From Chelonoidis abingdonii (lineage: Eukaryota > Chordata > Testudines > Testudinidae): 64,000 bases of DNA. A model generated the notes under the pieces. The model saw only the letters and a program-made list of their open reading frames with translations, searched no databases and had not been told where the DNA came from. The position numbers and the translations under genes are program-made. Each line of letters opens with the position of its first letter. The stretch's first letter is position 1. Shown here one piece after another: positions 46,808 through 57,621 of the stretch. The stretch spans positions 128,080,117 through 128,144,116 of the forward strand of contig NC_133771.1 of assembly GCF_003597395.2 (NCBI RefSeq), read 5' to 3'.

Positions 46808-47099
46808 GGCCTGGTCTACACTGGAGGGGGAGTCAATGTAAGATACGCAACTTCAGCTACAGGAATACCGTAGCTGAAGTCGACATCTTATTTCAACTTA
46901 CCTCCCGTCCTCACAGCACAGGATCGATGGCCGCGGCTCCCCTGTCGACTCTGCTACCGCTGTTCGCTCTGGTGGAGTTCCGGAGTAGACGGGGAGCGCG
47001 TTTGGGGATTGATATATCGCGTCTAGATGAGACGCAATATATTGATCCCTGATAAATTGAACGCTATCCGCCGATCCGGCGGGTAGTCTGGACGTACCT
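46808..47099. mobile_element. MITE with internal hairpins
   Basis: The left end is GGCCTGGTCTACACTGGAGG; the right end, reverse-complemented, is AAGGTACGTCCAGACTACCC. Internal stems: ACTTCAGCTAC paired with GTAGCTGAAGT (about 46850-46880), ATATCGCGTCT paired with AGACGCAATAT (about 47012-47041) and CCGCCGATCCGGCGGG near 47070. CpG is locally high compared with flanks. No coding capacity. Confidence 0.7.
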
Positions 47100-47980
47100 T
47101 ATGATGCAGAAGATACATGTGTTGAGGAGCTATGAATGACTGGCAGATGAACAAAATTACGAAGAAAAAAACAAAACAAAAAAGCACAAGTCCCTGCTTT
47201 CTGGGAAATGCCTTCTGTTATAAGAGGAGCCCTCTTACTCACCACTGCTGCCAACCATTGTCCCTGTTGATGGCAAGGGGGCAGGGCAAGGCTAAGATGT
47301 ACTAATTTCTGCTACACCCAGTCCAGCACTTCATCTCTACTGACTGGGAAAGTGCCCCCTGTAATAAGCAGAGCCCCCAAGTTGCAGTCCCCATTGGTGA
47401 TGAGGGATCAGAAACATAAACTCATTTTTATTCCAGAATAAAGTATCATAATGGGGAGCTATTCTGGAACAATAATTTTTCCATAATAGTTATGTTGGTC
47501 CATTTTTCCATGGAGACAAGGCCTTATTTCCAGGCCTGATTCTTTTTTTACACCAGTATTAATGCATTGACTTTAGTGAATTTGCTTACAGAAGGCACAG
47601 AGTGGGGTTTTTTTTGCAGAAGTTAATGCTGATGGGGGTCACTTTAACTTTAACAAGACATTGTGAAGAAATTTCTGCACATTATGAGGAGGATACTATT
47701 GTGTTTGGTGGCCTACTCCAGCTCCACTCCCTCCTCTTGGACACACCTCCTATTGCCAAAAACATGCTGTTTGTACATTCAGGACTTCTTAGAACCCTCT
47801 CTCTCTTAAACATGTACCTACTGCTATAGCCAGTATTTGTGTGTATCTCTCCCCTCTCCCATGCCAAAAAGCAAAGGGGAAGTGATTTGTGTCTTACTTT
47901 CATATTAAAGCAAATAGAAGGATGCTTCCCAAGGAGACATGTTCTTCTAGATGCTGATAAAAAATAGTTTACACTTAAGT
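47100..47980. other. Intron; right part of a split MITE at 47405-47522
   Basis: 47405-47522 is the candidate partner of 44016-44150. The remainder shows no gene; the frame at 47602-47829 has no domain. Confidence 0.4.
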
Positions 47981-48125
47981 ATTGCTTTATATTTTAACTG
48001 CTTTACAAACCAGAAGTAATTAAACCTCCTACAACATGTACAGTATTGTAAAACTTGTGAGCATGTAGTATTATTTCTATTTTTAAAAGGTGTGGAAACT
48101 GATGCAGAGTTTAAAATGAAAAGAC
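47981..48125. repeat. MIR/L2-tail-like relic
   Basis: ACTGCTTTACAAACCAGAAG, then after a gap AAGGTGTGGAAACTGATGCAG, follows the pattern of the conserved MIR/L2-type 3' core. A second relic with the same pattern is at 59660-59800. Confidence 0.4.
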
Positions 48126-48417
48126 AATTTTTCATGGGATGATCCAAAAAAACAGACAATGCATTTAGTACCTACAGGACAATGCAAACAAAATTCTAAA
48201 GAGGAATACTAAATTTAAGAGTAATACTCCTTTCCTTTAATGTCTATTAAAAACCCTAACAGAACACTTACAGAAGTATAACATGGGAAGAGTGAAATCA
48301 GTGGCATCTGCTATCTTATCAACCCCTTTTAAACCACTAATGTTTCTAAACAAATTTCAGCATTTTTATTTAAAAAATGCAGTTGCGTCATGGTTTGTTT
48401 GTTTATGTGTTTTGTAG

Positions 48418-48552
48418 GTAAGAGGACCCCCAGTTGCAGGAGCGTTTAAAGAAAGACCAACAAAGCCTACAGCATTTCGGAAGTTTTATGAGCGAGGAGA
48501 CTTTCCAATTGCCCTTGAGCATGATACAAGAGGAAATAAAATAGCCTGGAAG
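48418..48552 (+). CDS. PACRG: PACRG internal coding exon (45 codons)
   Basis: One 135-bp exon, phase 0 at both ends, open throughout. It begins [10 protein letters not shown], continues [19 protein letters not shown] and ends GNKIAWK. The intron before it ends TTTTGTAG after a T-rich tract, and the exon ends AAG followed by GTAAGT, so both splice sites are canonical. From memory the peptide aligns without gaps to about residues 53-97 of human PACRG, with a few conservative changes. PACRG is a roughly 250-residue helical-repeat protein that binds tubulin at the inner junction of ciliary and flagellar doublet microtubules with CFAP20, and works with MEIG1 in the sperm manchette. This exon covers the end of the variable N-terminal tail and the start of the conserved fold. 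The next exon, expected to begin near VEIEKLDYHH, was not seen downstream. In mammals the gene spans hundreds of kilobases and shares a bidirectional promoter with PRKN; that promoter is not in this window. Confidence 0.95.
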
Positions 48553-48869
48553 GTAAGTCAGGGCACAGCTGTAACAGCCAGCTGCATTTATTGAAGTGAC
48601 ATATCTCATTGCCAAACAAAGTTGGCTTATAACTAAATAAACTGGAGTAATTTCTTAGCAAATGGAAGATGGTGGGGGAGCTGTTAGAGAAAGGCCCCCT
48701 GAGTCAGCCATCTACCTTGGCTAACAATTAAATTATATGTTGCAAAAAGGAAAATGACAGAGTTGCTTTGCCTTTGAGTATTGTCTCCTGCCCAATTCGT
48801 CTCTATTTCTATGAGGACTTGGCAACCCAGCCTATTTCAGGCAGTCCATCAAATGATAGAAGTAGCTGG

Positions 48870-49260
48870 ATACAGTGAACAGCAGCCATTTATCTCCCCC
48901 AGATTTCACCTTCCTGCAGGACACTTCCAAATGGAAGCTTTAATTACCTAAATGGATAGGTCAAGATTGCCTGCTCCCTGGAAATGCAGAGCAGAATACA
49001 AACGAAGGCCAATTCTCATCCACGGCTGTACTCTCAGTCTGCAGCATATGTCAGGCAGCGTAATCGCTGTCATACGTGCCCCTGTTAGAGGCTGACCTCC
49101 ACTGCAGAAACCATTACGGCTCCGACATTTCTCTGACAAAAGGTTAATTGGCTTCAAAATAAATGTATTGCCTAATGACTTCATTCTAATGCGTCTGTGT
49201 TTCCCTCTGAAAGGCTCAGTGATGTTATTTGTAAAACTTGCCAATCTTTTAAGTAGCTAG
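48870..49260. promoter_or_regulatory. Candidate conserved non-coding element
   Basis: Complex, non-repetitive sequence starting about 320 bp after the PACRG exon. It carries homeodomain-type words (TTTAATTACCTAAATGG, CTAATGACTTCATTCTAATG) and CpGs (CAGCGTAATCGC, ACGTGCCCC) unlike the AT-rich intron. No frame has a domain and no transposon signature is visible. Function is inferred only from composition; no alignment was possible. Confidence 0.35.
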
Positions 49261-49667
49261 AGCAGGCTTTTAAATTTAATTTGAAAAATGAATGCTGATC
49301 TTTAATCTGTTCCTGCTATTCAATTATTTTTGTTATCAAAGAATTACTTTACTTTTTGTGTTATTTATTGGGCCAGAAAAAGATTTTTCTGGTAACAGAA
49401 TAATAGTTACACAGGATGAGCGTGATATACATGAGGAAAACACATCAGATTTGTAGAATTTGAATTGTTCATGTCAAACATGATCCTAATTTAAAAATGT
49501 AGCTCTGTTAATTCAGTGAATGGAAGGGAGATTTCACAATACAGGGTTTGATCCTCCTCTCACTGACATCAGTGGGACCAGGATTAGGATTATAGTGTGG
49601 TAAGTGAAAGTATGCAGTTTAATTACTGGTTATTCGGATATAGCTTTTTGCTTACCAGGCTATAAGT
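49261..49667. other. AT-rich intron, no feature recognised
   Basis: Nothing nameable seen. Confidence 0.5.
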
Positions 49668-50204
49668 TATTGTGAAGGCCAAGACTATAACAGAGTTTAA
49701 AAAAGAACTAGATAAGTTAATGCAGGATAGGTTCATCTATGGCTATTAGTCAGGATGGGCAGGGATGGTGTCCCTAGCCCAGGGGTGAAAGTAACATTGT
49801 ACACTTACTGGGTCGGGGCCTTGGGCGCTAGCGGTGGCCGGGAGCCCCGGGCCCTTTTAAATCACTGGCCCCAGAGCAGTTGCCCATCCCCCGCCCCCGC
49901 TTTTCCATTGGTGGCTTGGGGGGCGGGGGTGGATGGGTAGCGCTTTAACATCGGCTCCATATGGGCCGGACTGGTGGCCACTTTTTACCAGTGCGCCGTA
50001 CCGGCCCCTACTGGCCCACTTTCACCCCTGCTCTAGCTTCTGTTTGCCAGAAGCTGGGAATGGGCGACAGGGGATGGATCACTTGATGATTACCTGTTCT
50101 GTTCATTCCCTCTGGGGCACCTGACATTGGCCAATGTCAGAAGAAAGGATACTGGGCTAGATGAACCTTTGGTCTGACCCAGTATGGGCATTCTTATGTT
50201 CTTA
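49668..50204 (+). mobile_element. CR1-type 3' end, interrupted by a hAT MITE
   Basis: GAGTTTAAAAAAGAACTAGA, GGCTATTAGTCAGGATGGGC, GGTGTCCCTAGCC, then after the insertion TTCTGTTTGCCAGAAGCTGG, GGACTGG-like text replaced by GATACTGGGCTAGATGAACC, and the tail ATTCTTATGTTCTTA. Same family as the minus-strand copy at 38720-38975. Confidence 0.75.
49772..50038. mobile_element. hAT-type MITE (251 bp) nested in CR1
   Basis: The element runs 49780-50030. The left end is CAGGGGTGAAAGTAACATTG; the right end, reverse-complemented, is CAGGGGTGAAAGTGGGCCAG: the first 13 bases are identical. Flanking 8-mers are CCCTAGCC and CTCTAGCT, 6 of 8 identical. GC-rich interior; frames 49755-49940 and 49933-50124 derive from it and are not genes. 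Confidence 0.8.
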
Positions 50205-50211
50205 AAAAGAG

Positions 50212-51860
50212 CACTTGTTTTGTGGGAAGCATGGAGCAGACTGTTGTCTGTTCCCCATACTCCATTTTGTTTTTGTTCTCCTGTGGCCTCCCCTCCCTGG
50301 CTGCTAAGTTGTTTAGCAGGAGGGCCCCTTAAAGTTGTTTACCAAGAGCCATTGCCCTTTTCAAAGGGATGGCCAATTGTGCTAAGTGGGACCACTGCCC
50401 TGTTCAAAGGGTTAGTCCTGTTATCACCTTGTTAAACCTGGGCTCGGTGTAGGGTGGACAATGTCCAGTTGCAAGGCCTATTGTGTTTTTAAGGTCCTGG
50501 GCATGAGTCATAGGCCTCATGTGCTTCTGAGTCACCTATTGCACAGGACTCTGCCTAGACATGTCTCTGTGCTCACCTGCCTTTTTTTTTTTTTTTTTTC
50601 TTTCCCCTGTCCCCCTGCCTCTGAGCCAATCAAAGTACTGGTGGGAAACTGCCTAAGTTTGCCCTTAAAACCAGACATTTTCTGATCAGACCTCAGAAAG
50701 GTTCCTGCATTGCTGCCTGGTCTGATCAGCCAGGGGTTCTGGGGGTCCTTTCTCCGCTCTCGTTTTATTTTGAGCGTACCCCCGTTTTTTGAACCCCCCC
50801 CCCCACGAAGAACGAATTGCTGCCTGAGAGATCTCCTGATTATTGAGACTGTACCCAGCCTTCTGATGATTTTGCTGCTTTTACCTCTGCTGCTTCCTTT
50901 GGGGCTGGTAAGAATCCCTCTGTGAAATTCTGTGAAATTCTCTATACTTTTATATTTTATTATCTTAGCTGCTCTCTCTCTTTCCCCAGCACCCAGACTT
51001 AACCAGCACCCAGCATAGCTGTGGTTAAGTTAGGTTTAGAGAATTGTTTGTATTGTGTTCTGTAAGTTAGGTTTTAAGAAATTGTTGCATTGTGTTCTGT
51101 TACTTGCTAATTTGTGTAGTCTTGGTTAAGTTAGGTCATAGATAAGATTTTGCTGTGTTCTGTATAGTTGTGGTTAAGTCTGTCTTCCTGCTGCCCCCAC
51201 CGAGCTCTCCAGTCACCCCATACCCCTCAGTCTCTCTGCTGTTTAAACTGCAGCCTGCCTGCCCTCTGTCTCCTGAAGTTTAATCTCCCTCTGCTCTCTG
51301 CTGTTTAAACCTGCAGCCTGCCTGCTCTCTGTCTCCTGAAGCTCTCTCCTCTCTCTCTCTCCTTTTTAATCCCTCTCTCTCTCCCACACTCTCCTATTTA
51401 CCCCCAAAACCTCATTGTATTACTGAAGTCTAGCATAAAACCCCATTGGTTACCTTTTTCTCTCTAAACACACCTCACATTTTACATTTATACCACTGTG
51501 ACACATTTTTACCTAGAGTTGGTTACTTACCACATTTTCCCCATAACTGTTAGTTGGCTATATGCTGCTGTGACACACCTTTATATAGAAATTGTTAGCT
51601 ACTTGTTACATTTATACTTCAGTGTTAATTGGTTACCAACTGTATTGTACCCCACTGTATTGTACCCCACTATTGAAACCCCCTATACTATTTGCTAAAA
51701 GAAACCCCTCCCCAATCGTCTACCTTAACAAACCCCATACCCCTCACTATTGAATTTTCCCTGTTTTTTTGCATTTTCTTAATAAAGTTTATTTTGCACC
51801 CCACCTGTGTGGTAATTGCTCCCCAAGATCCCATATACCTGCTGGCAGGGACAACTGTAA
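50212..51860 (+). mobile_element. Large LTR-like segment
   Basis: It begins near TGTGGGAAGCATGGAGCAG and has a polyadenylation signal AATAAA at 51781-51786 followed by GTTTATTTTGCACCCCACC, typical of R/U5. The interior has a poly-T tract (50583-50600), GTTAAGTTAGGT-type repeats (51020-51180), a 62-bp direct duplication (51231-51279 and 51293-51341) and a CT-rich tract. No retroviral coding sequence was recognised. Ends and target duplication are not fixed, so solo-LTR status is inferred. Confidence 0.5.
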
Positions 51861-53539
51861 CTTTATTTCATATAACTATTAAATCAATGCAGGGAAACAA
51901 GACAGTTTTTGCAGCAAGGGGAACCTGCAGCCAACCTCTCAACCATAGCTTTTCCATGTTCTCAGTGAAAACTGGGAGATTCCAGTATCCCCTCTGACTG
52001 GTCTATGGATTGACTTGGCCATGCCACCTTCCAGGATTTATCTTATTCACTGTAAACTCATAAAGAGGTCTCACTGTTCTCCAGCATTTTCTGCCATTGG
52101 GGATCAGTGTCCTAAGATATTTCAATTTCTAACCTCATAACATCAAATCGAGAGATTCCAACCACTTTTACCCCATTTTAATTGCTAATTGGCCTACATA
52201 TTTCCACGACTAGAACCATCTTGCCACTAGATGCTGCTAGTGACTGCTTGGCTAGTAACCAAGACAATTTTCATACAGCCAACCTTCCAAGCAAATCTTA
52301 ATGTCTAGAATAAAGAAGTTGTTCCCAGTGTCTGAAAGGTGAGTTGTGTTGGAATGGAATAGCCCTGGGTAATCATAGGCTATGTTCAGTGTGCTACGGT
52401 GCTGCAAACATAATCCAGGAAAGGCTTTCTCATTTGTCATAGTTCACATTTCTCCTGGCCCTAATGGCTCTCTCTAACTCTACAGTAACATGTTGGACCA
52501 TAATACAGTAATACGGTCAGCGAGAGGTAGGATTGCAATGTCATCCATACCCTTTCTGATATTCCTAATCCCAGTCAGATGACTAAATTATACCATTGAT
52601 TACTATGCAGTTTAAGGCACACACTGAAAAATGGGTAAGGTGGAAGGAAAATGGTTCCCACCTGACCTTATGAGGGGACCAAGTAGAGATTCTGGCAGTT
52701 GGGAGGATACCCACTATTGCAGGACTGTGGGCAGGATGAAGAGAGTGGTGTTCATACACATGTTAATAGCTGTGGGGGTAGGGTTTATATTTTTCTCTTT
52801 GTTTTAAGACACAGACACATAGCTCAAATACAGGCATACACCCCAATACTAATTTTCATCCATTATGTTGACTTCTAAATCTGCCTAAATTATGAAAACA
52901 ATGATCTAATATTTCTCAGTCAAAAACTTTGTTTTCCTTTACAGAGTTTGCTAGAACTGCATTAATAAATGAAACTAGGTGTTGCCTTTAATGATACAAT
53001 ATTTGGAAGAGGTTTTTCAAGAAAACACTATATAGAAACTTTATTCTATTGCATTTATTTCCATGTATCCACCAGTTTTACTGAAACAAGGACAAGCAGA
53101 GAAGAAAGAAATGATGTCACATTTATCATAGATATTTTAGTCCTGATATAACCGCATAGTATCATGATTTTACTGTTTTTTCTTGTTCTGTTTATATGAG
53201 ATACATGTCATGGTTCATTTTGCTCGTTAGCTTGTTTGTTCAGTGGTGCACCAGAGCTAATGTAAGGGGAGTCTCGAAAACGTGATTTGTTCTGACAAAG
53301 GAAAACAGCTCAGGATGTTCTTCCTTCCCATGAAATATACAATATTTAATTTTCTAATAATTATTAAAACATGATGTAAAATAATTATAATTATGAGATG
53401 TTAAAATAGTTAAAAAAATGTGTTGATCACTCAATCATTCCATTATAGCTAGGGTTAGACTCAACATGGTGGTCTTCAGTTAGCTGAAAAAAAATCAGAG
53501 ATTTATATAAAAACTAAGATCAATGGTTTAACAATATGT
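51861..53539. other. Intron, no feature recognised
   Basis: No domain in the frames here and no repeat I can name. Confidence 0.45.
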
Positions 53540-53828
53540 GTAGAGAGCAGGGCCGGCTCTAGCCATTTCGCTGCCCCAAGCACGGTGGCACGCCGCAGGG
53601 GGCGCTCTGCCACTCGCCGGTCCCGTGGCTCCAGTGGACCTCCTGCAGGCGTGTCTGCAGATGCTCCATCGGAGCCCCGAGACCGGCGGACCCTCCGCAG
53701 GGACGCCTGCAGGAGGTCCACCAGAGCTGCCTGCCGCCCTCCCGGCAACCGGCAGAGCGTCCCCGGTGGCATGCCGCCACAAGCACGTGCTTGGCGCACT
53801 GGCGCCTGGAGCTGGCCCCGTTAGAGAG
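53540..53828. mobile_element. hAT-type MITE (273 bp) with nested foldback
   Basis: The element runs 53548-53820. The left end is CAGGGCCGGCTCTAG; the right end, reverse-complemented, is CGGGGCCAGCTCCAG. Flanking 8-mers GTAGAGAG (53540-53547) and TTAGAGAG (53821-53828) match at 7 of 8. Inside, GGACCTCCTGCAGGCGT recurs inverted (about 53637-53653 against 53703-53721). GC- and CpG-rich in AT-rich surroundings; the many open frames on both strands here are a composition effect. Confidence 0.85.
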
Positions 53829-53913
53829 GGGTTTATTGTGTCTAGTAAACAAACACAGACCTGCAAACACTTATACACATGCTTAACTTTAAGTATGTGA
53901 TTAGTCCCATTTA

Positions 53914-54000
53914 GGGAGTTGTCTACACATGAAAGTTATTCCAGAATAAAGTAGGGTGTGAATTTAAAGCAGAATAGCTATTCCATGTATAGACAAGCCC
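53914..54000. mobile_element. Very short MITE (87 bp)
   Basis: The left end is GGGAGTTGTCTACACATGAA; the right end, reverse-complemented, is GGGCTTGTCTATACATGGAA. ATTCCAGAAT and AGAATAGCTATTCC-like inverted words fill the short interior. No target duplication resolved. Confidence 0.6.
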
Positions 54001-55044
54001 TGTGTGCAGAATTTGAGCCATAATTAGGACCTGATTTTCCTCTCATATGCACTGGTAGAATACTGGTTTGAGAACAGTATCAGTGGAAGACTACATCTAT
54101 CTAACATGGTTTTAAAGGTATTAAATCTTCTCTAAAAAAGGTGCTAAGTAGCGTTTAAAACTGTGTTAATAAAACCATGTTAGCTAGTGTGTTTTTAAAA
54201 CACCACCTTTTTTTCTAATTTAGACAGTGCTCTGGAGGTTTGAATTCATCCCTTCCTGGGTAAATGGGCTTAGTGCAGGGGAATATGCAGAAGTTTAGGG
54301 GAAATAAAACCCAGGCGTAAATGTGGATCAAATGGCCCCTCTGTGCCATCTTATTTGGAGCTAGTATAGAGATCTGCTTTGCCTGCACTCCCAGAGGGTT
54401 TATTCTGGATGTGTAGTTTGTTGGGTTGCCTTTTGCCATTTATAATTTGCTATTTCACGATGAAAATGAAAGGAGATGTGCATTTTATGACTTTGCGGGG
54501 TTGTGACAATGTCTGATCTCTATCTGATCAACTGGAGACACAATACTATTCAGTAGATTTTTTCAATAGAGGCCAAAGTAAATTAGATTCTTCTACAACA
54601 TAGTTAACTCTTACTGTAGGTTTTTAAGTTTATCATGGCAAAGGGCATCTCTTTGGTATTGTGCTTCAAAGGCCGTCATATTAGGCTCTTTCTTCTTCTT
54701 CCCCTTCTTCTTTTTATATTATTGTTCAGATTTTTTTTAAAAGGCTGTTTCCCCCGATAGGGAAAAACAAATAAATAGATAAAATGTATTTATAATCTAG
54801 GGCTAGAAAAGTGCTCTATAAAAAAAAATAAAAAGAAAATTGACCTACGCTTGAAAGAATAACAAAAATACAAACTACTAAACAACTCCTGCAACGCCTT
54901 CCCCCACGACATATCCTTAAGAATAAAAAGTAATACCAGTTTAAACAATCTTGGTTTACAAACTATAATCAGTTCTCTATCTAAAATAAGAAGACAGGAA
55001 CCTCTTACTCATAGCATCTGCCTCTGTTTGTGGAAAATAGGCCC
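54001..55044. other. AT-rich intron, no feature recognised
   Basis: A CTTCTT-rich patch at 54688-54712 and several A-runs; no gene or named repeat. Confidence 0.5.
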
Positions 55045-56250
55045 TTTCAAAGGAATTTGGTATCTTTTATTGATGAGATTATAAATTTGGTTGATAAAAG
55101 TAACAGTGTTTATGTAGTATATTTAAACTTCCATAGGGCAGTTGACTCGGTACCACATAATATTCTGATTAAGAAACTAGAACCATACAAAATTAACATG
55201 GTACATATTAAATAGATTAAAAATTAGCTAAGTGATAGGTCTCAAAATGTAACTGTAAATGGGGAATGATCATCAAATGGGTGTAGTGGAGTCCCACAGG
55301 GATCTGTTCTTGGCTCCACTCTATTTAACATTTTAATCAGTGACCTGGAGGAAAACACAAAATCATTATTGATAAAGTTTGACACAAAGATTGGGTGAAT
55401 GGTAAGTAATGAAGAGGACAGGTCACAAATACAGAGCAATCTGGATCACTTGGTAAGCTGCATGCAAGCAAACAATATGCCTTTTAATATGGCCACATGT
55501 AAAGTCAGGCATCTATGAACATAGAATGTAGGCCATACTTACAAGAAAGGGGATTCTATCCTGGGAAGCAGTTATTCTGAAAAAAAGATTTGGGGGTCAT
55601 GGTGGATAATCAGCTGAACATGAGCTCCTGGTATGATGCTGTGGCCAAAAGGGCTAATACAATCCTAATACAAAGGGAATGTTGCATTGGTGTACGGAGG
55701 ATATATTACCTCTGTATTTGGCACTGGAGTGATGACTGCTGGAATACTGTGTCCAGTCCTCTGGTGTCCACAGTTCAGGAAGGATGTTGATAAGTTAGGA
55801 GAGGGCTCAGAGAGGAGCCATGAGAATCATTAAAGGATTGGAAAACATGCCTGATGTGACAGACTCTAGGAGCTCAATCTGTTTATTTTAACCAAGAGAT
55901 GATTAAGTGGTGACTTGATCACGGTGTCTAAATACATATATGGAGATCAAACATTTGATAATGGGCTCTTCAATCTAGTAGACAAAAGTATAACATGAAC
56001 CACTGGCTGGAAGCTGAAGCGAGACAAATTCAGAATAGATATAAGGCACACGTTTTGAACAGTGTGGAATAATTTACCAAGGGTTGTAGTGAATTCTCCA
56101 TTACTGGCAATTTTTATAGAAGTTTTTCTAAAAGATATGCTCTAGTTCAAACAGGAATTAATTCAGAAAAGTCCTATGGCCTTTGTTATGCAGGAGGTTA
56201 GATTAGATTATCACAGTGGTCCATTTGGCTTTATAATTTATGAATATTCG
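55045..56250 (+). mobile_element. CR1 LINE, ~1.2 kb 3' portion
   Basis: It begins in the RT domain: FIDEIINLVDKSNSVYVVYL and VDSVPHNILIKKLE (55060-55180). Next come broken GVPQG and FINDLE equivalents near 55280-55345, the GTAGGCCATACTTACA block, GAGAGGAGCCATGAGAATCA, AGATATGCTCTAGTTCAAAC and the end GATTATCACAGTGGTCC near 56221. Frameshifts throughout; dead. Confidence 0.85.
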
Positions 56251-57365
56251 TGAAGTTATCCCTTTGTTACTCTCAGCATTCAAACCTACACCCTGACTTG
56301 TTAGTTATTTCCATGGAGGGTCAAAGCAAGCCTTCATATTAAGCACTTAGCTCTTTAGTCCGTTTACCAGACAAGCCTGAGATTTTGATTACAATCCAAG
56401 CAAAGCATCTACTCAGAATACTCTGGATTTTTTAATTCCCCTTCATGAAAACTTCTAGCATATGCATCCTGTGAGTTTCTTTGGCAACTGGCATATGGCC
56501 AGTATAATATTTAGAAGTTCACATTACTCCCTCAATTTACATATGTGCATCGACATTAGTCTTGATGGAGTTGTACAGATAGTACTGTTAAATAAAAATG
56601 AATAAAAAAGTGATAAACACTCATGTTTCAGGGCAGAAAGCCACCTATAGCTGAGAGGTAGGAAAAAAACTTAATCTATGGGTAGGTTATTTCATAACTG
56701 TCCATGCTTTTTGCATCTTCCTCTGGAGCATCTAGTCCTGGCTACTGACAGTTTGGTAGAGTAATTCCTATATTACACAAAAAAGTTGTTACTGATACAG
56801 CAGACTTAATAGTTTAGATCTTGATGACAATATTGCTGTTACTTTGGAGTTTGCAAGTAGTCAGAAATGTGAACTTTTAAAAAATGAATTTATTAATCTG
56901 TGGCAGTAATATTCTGTAGGTATTGTGGATAGTTGGGAATCCTGCAGTTCTCTGGTAGCCTATGTATACCACAATTTGATTTTAAAGTTTAGTAATACGT
57001 TCTTGTGCACAATTTCATATAGAGCTCTGAATAATAAATGCTTATAGCTCAGGACTGACAATATACATTCCTCAATTTTAAAAAGTCAGAATCCACTTAA
57101 ACCTTGGTCAAGAAAAGTTGATAAAACCAAAGAAGTATTTCTGAATTATTAAGGAGACATTTTAAATATATGCTCTGCATATTCCAGAGATAGTCCCCAG
57201 AATGTTTGGAAAATCAGGATTATTTAGGTGGTAAAGGTTAATTATATAAATCATTATGGTCGGAAAAGAAATAGTAATTCTTCAAAACAATTTTAGCATT
57301 TTCAAAAGAATGGAAACCAATTTCAAGGTTGGCAAACTTTTTTATGCAGCAAAAACAGGAAAGTA
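56251..57365. other. AT-rich intron, no feature recognised
   Basis: Nothing nameable seen. Confidence 0.5.
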
Positions 57366-57621
57366 GGCCTGGTCTATGTTTGCCAGCAAAGCTATGTCAG
57401 TTAGGTGTATGATTTTTGCTGACACAGCTATGCTAACAAAAACCCTAGTACAGATGCAGTTACACGGGCAAAAGAGTACTTTTGCCAGCATGATTTATTT
57501 CACTGGGGAAACTAGTGTAAGCTATACCAGCAAAAGAACTTTTTTACTAGTATATACGGAATCTACACCCGGAGGATTTACTGATATAGCTATACCAGCA
57601 AAACTTTTTAATAGACAAGGC
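57366..57621. mobile_element. MITE with GCCTGGTCTA/GCCTTGTCTA ends
   Basis: The left end is GGCCTGGTCTATGTTTGCCA; the right end, reverse-complemented, is GCCTTGTCTATTAAAAAG followed by TTTTGCTGG. The interior repeats AGCTATACCAGCAAAA in direct and inverted forms. Open frame 57376-57630 is incidental. Confidence 0.7.

Larger units (their letters stand above)
1..48417 (+). other. PACRG: Intronic sequence upstream of the PACRG exon
   Basis: No other exon with convincing splice sites and a recognisable peptide was found to the left of the PACRG exon, so this is inferred to be the preceding intron, or several with unrecognised small exons. It is dominated by transposable-element remnants, listed separately. 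Upstream PACRG exons encode a poorly conserved tail and could be missed. Confidence 0.7.

Noticed and set aside
48403..48661. Minus-strand frames over the PACRG exon
   Set aside because: They are antisense to the real exon; the plus-strand reading has splice sites and a recognised peptide.
53503..53900. Overlapping arginine- and alanine-rich frames on both strands
   Set aside because: They coincide with a GC-rich MITE bounded by TIRs and a target duplication.
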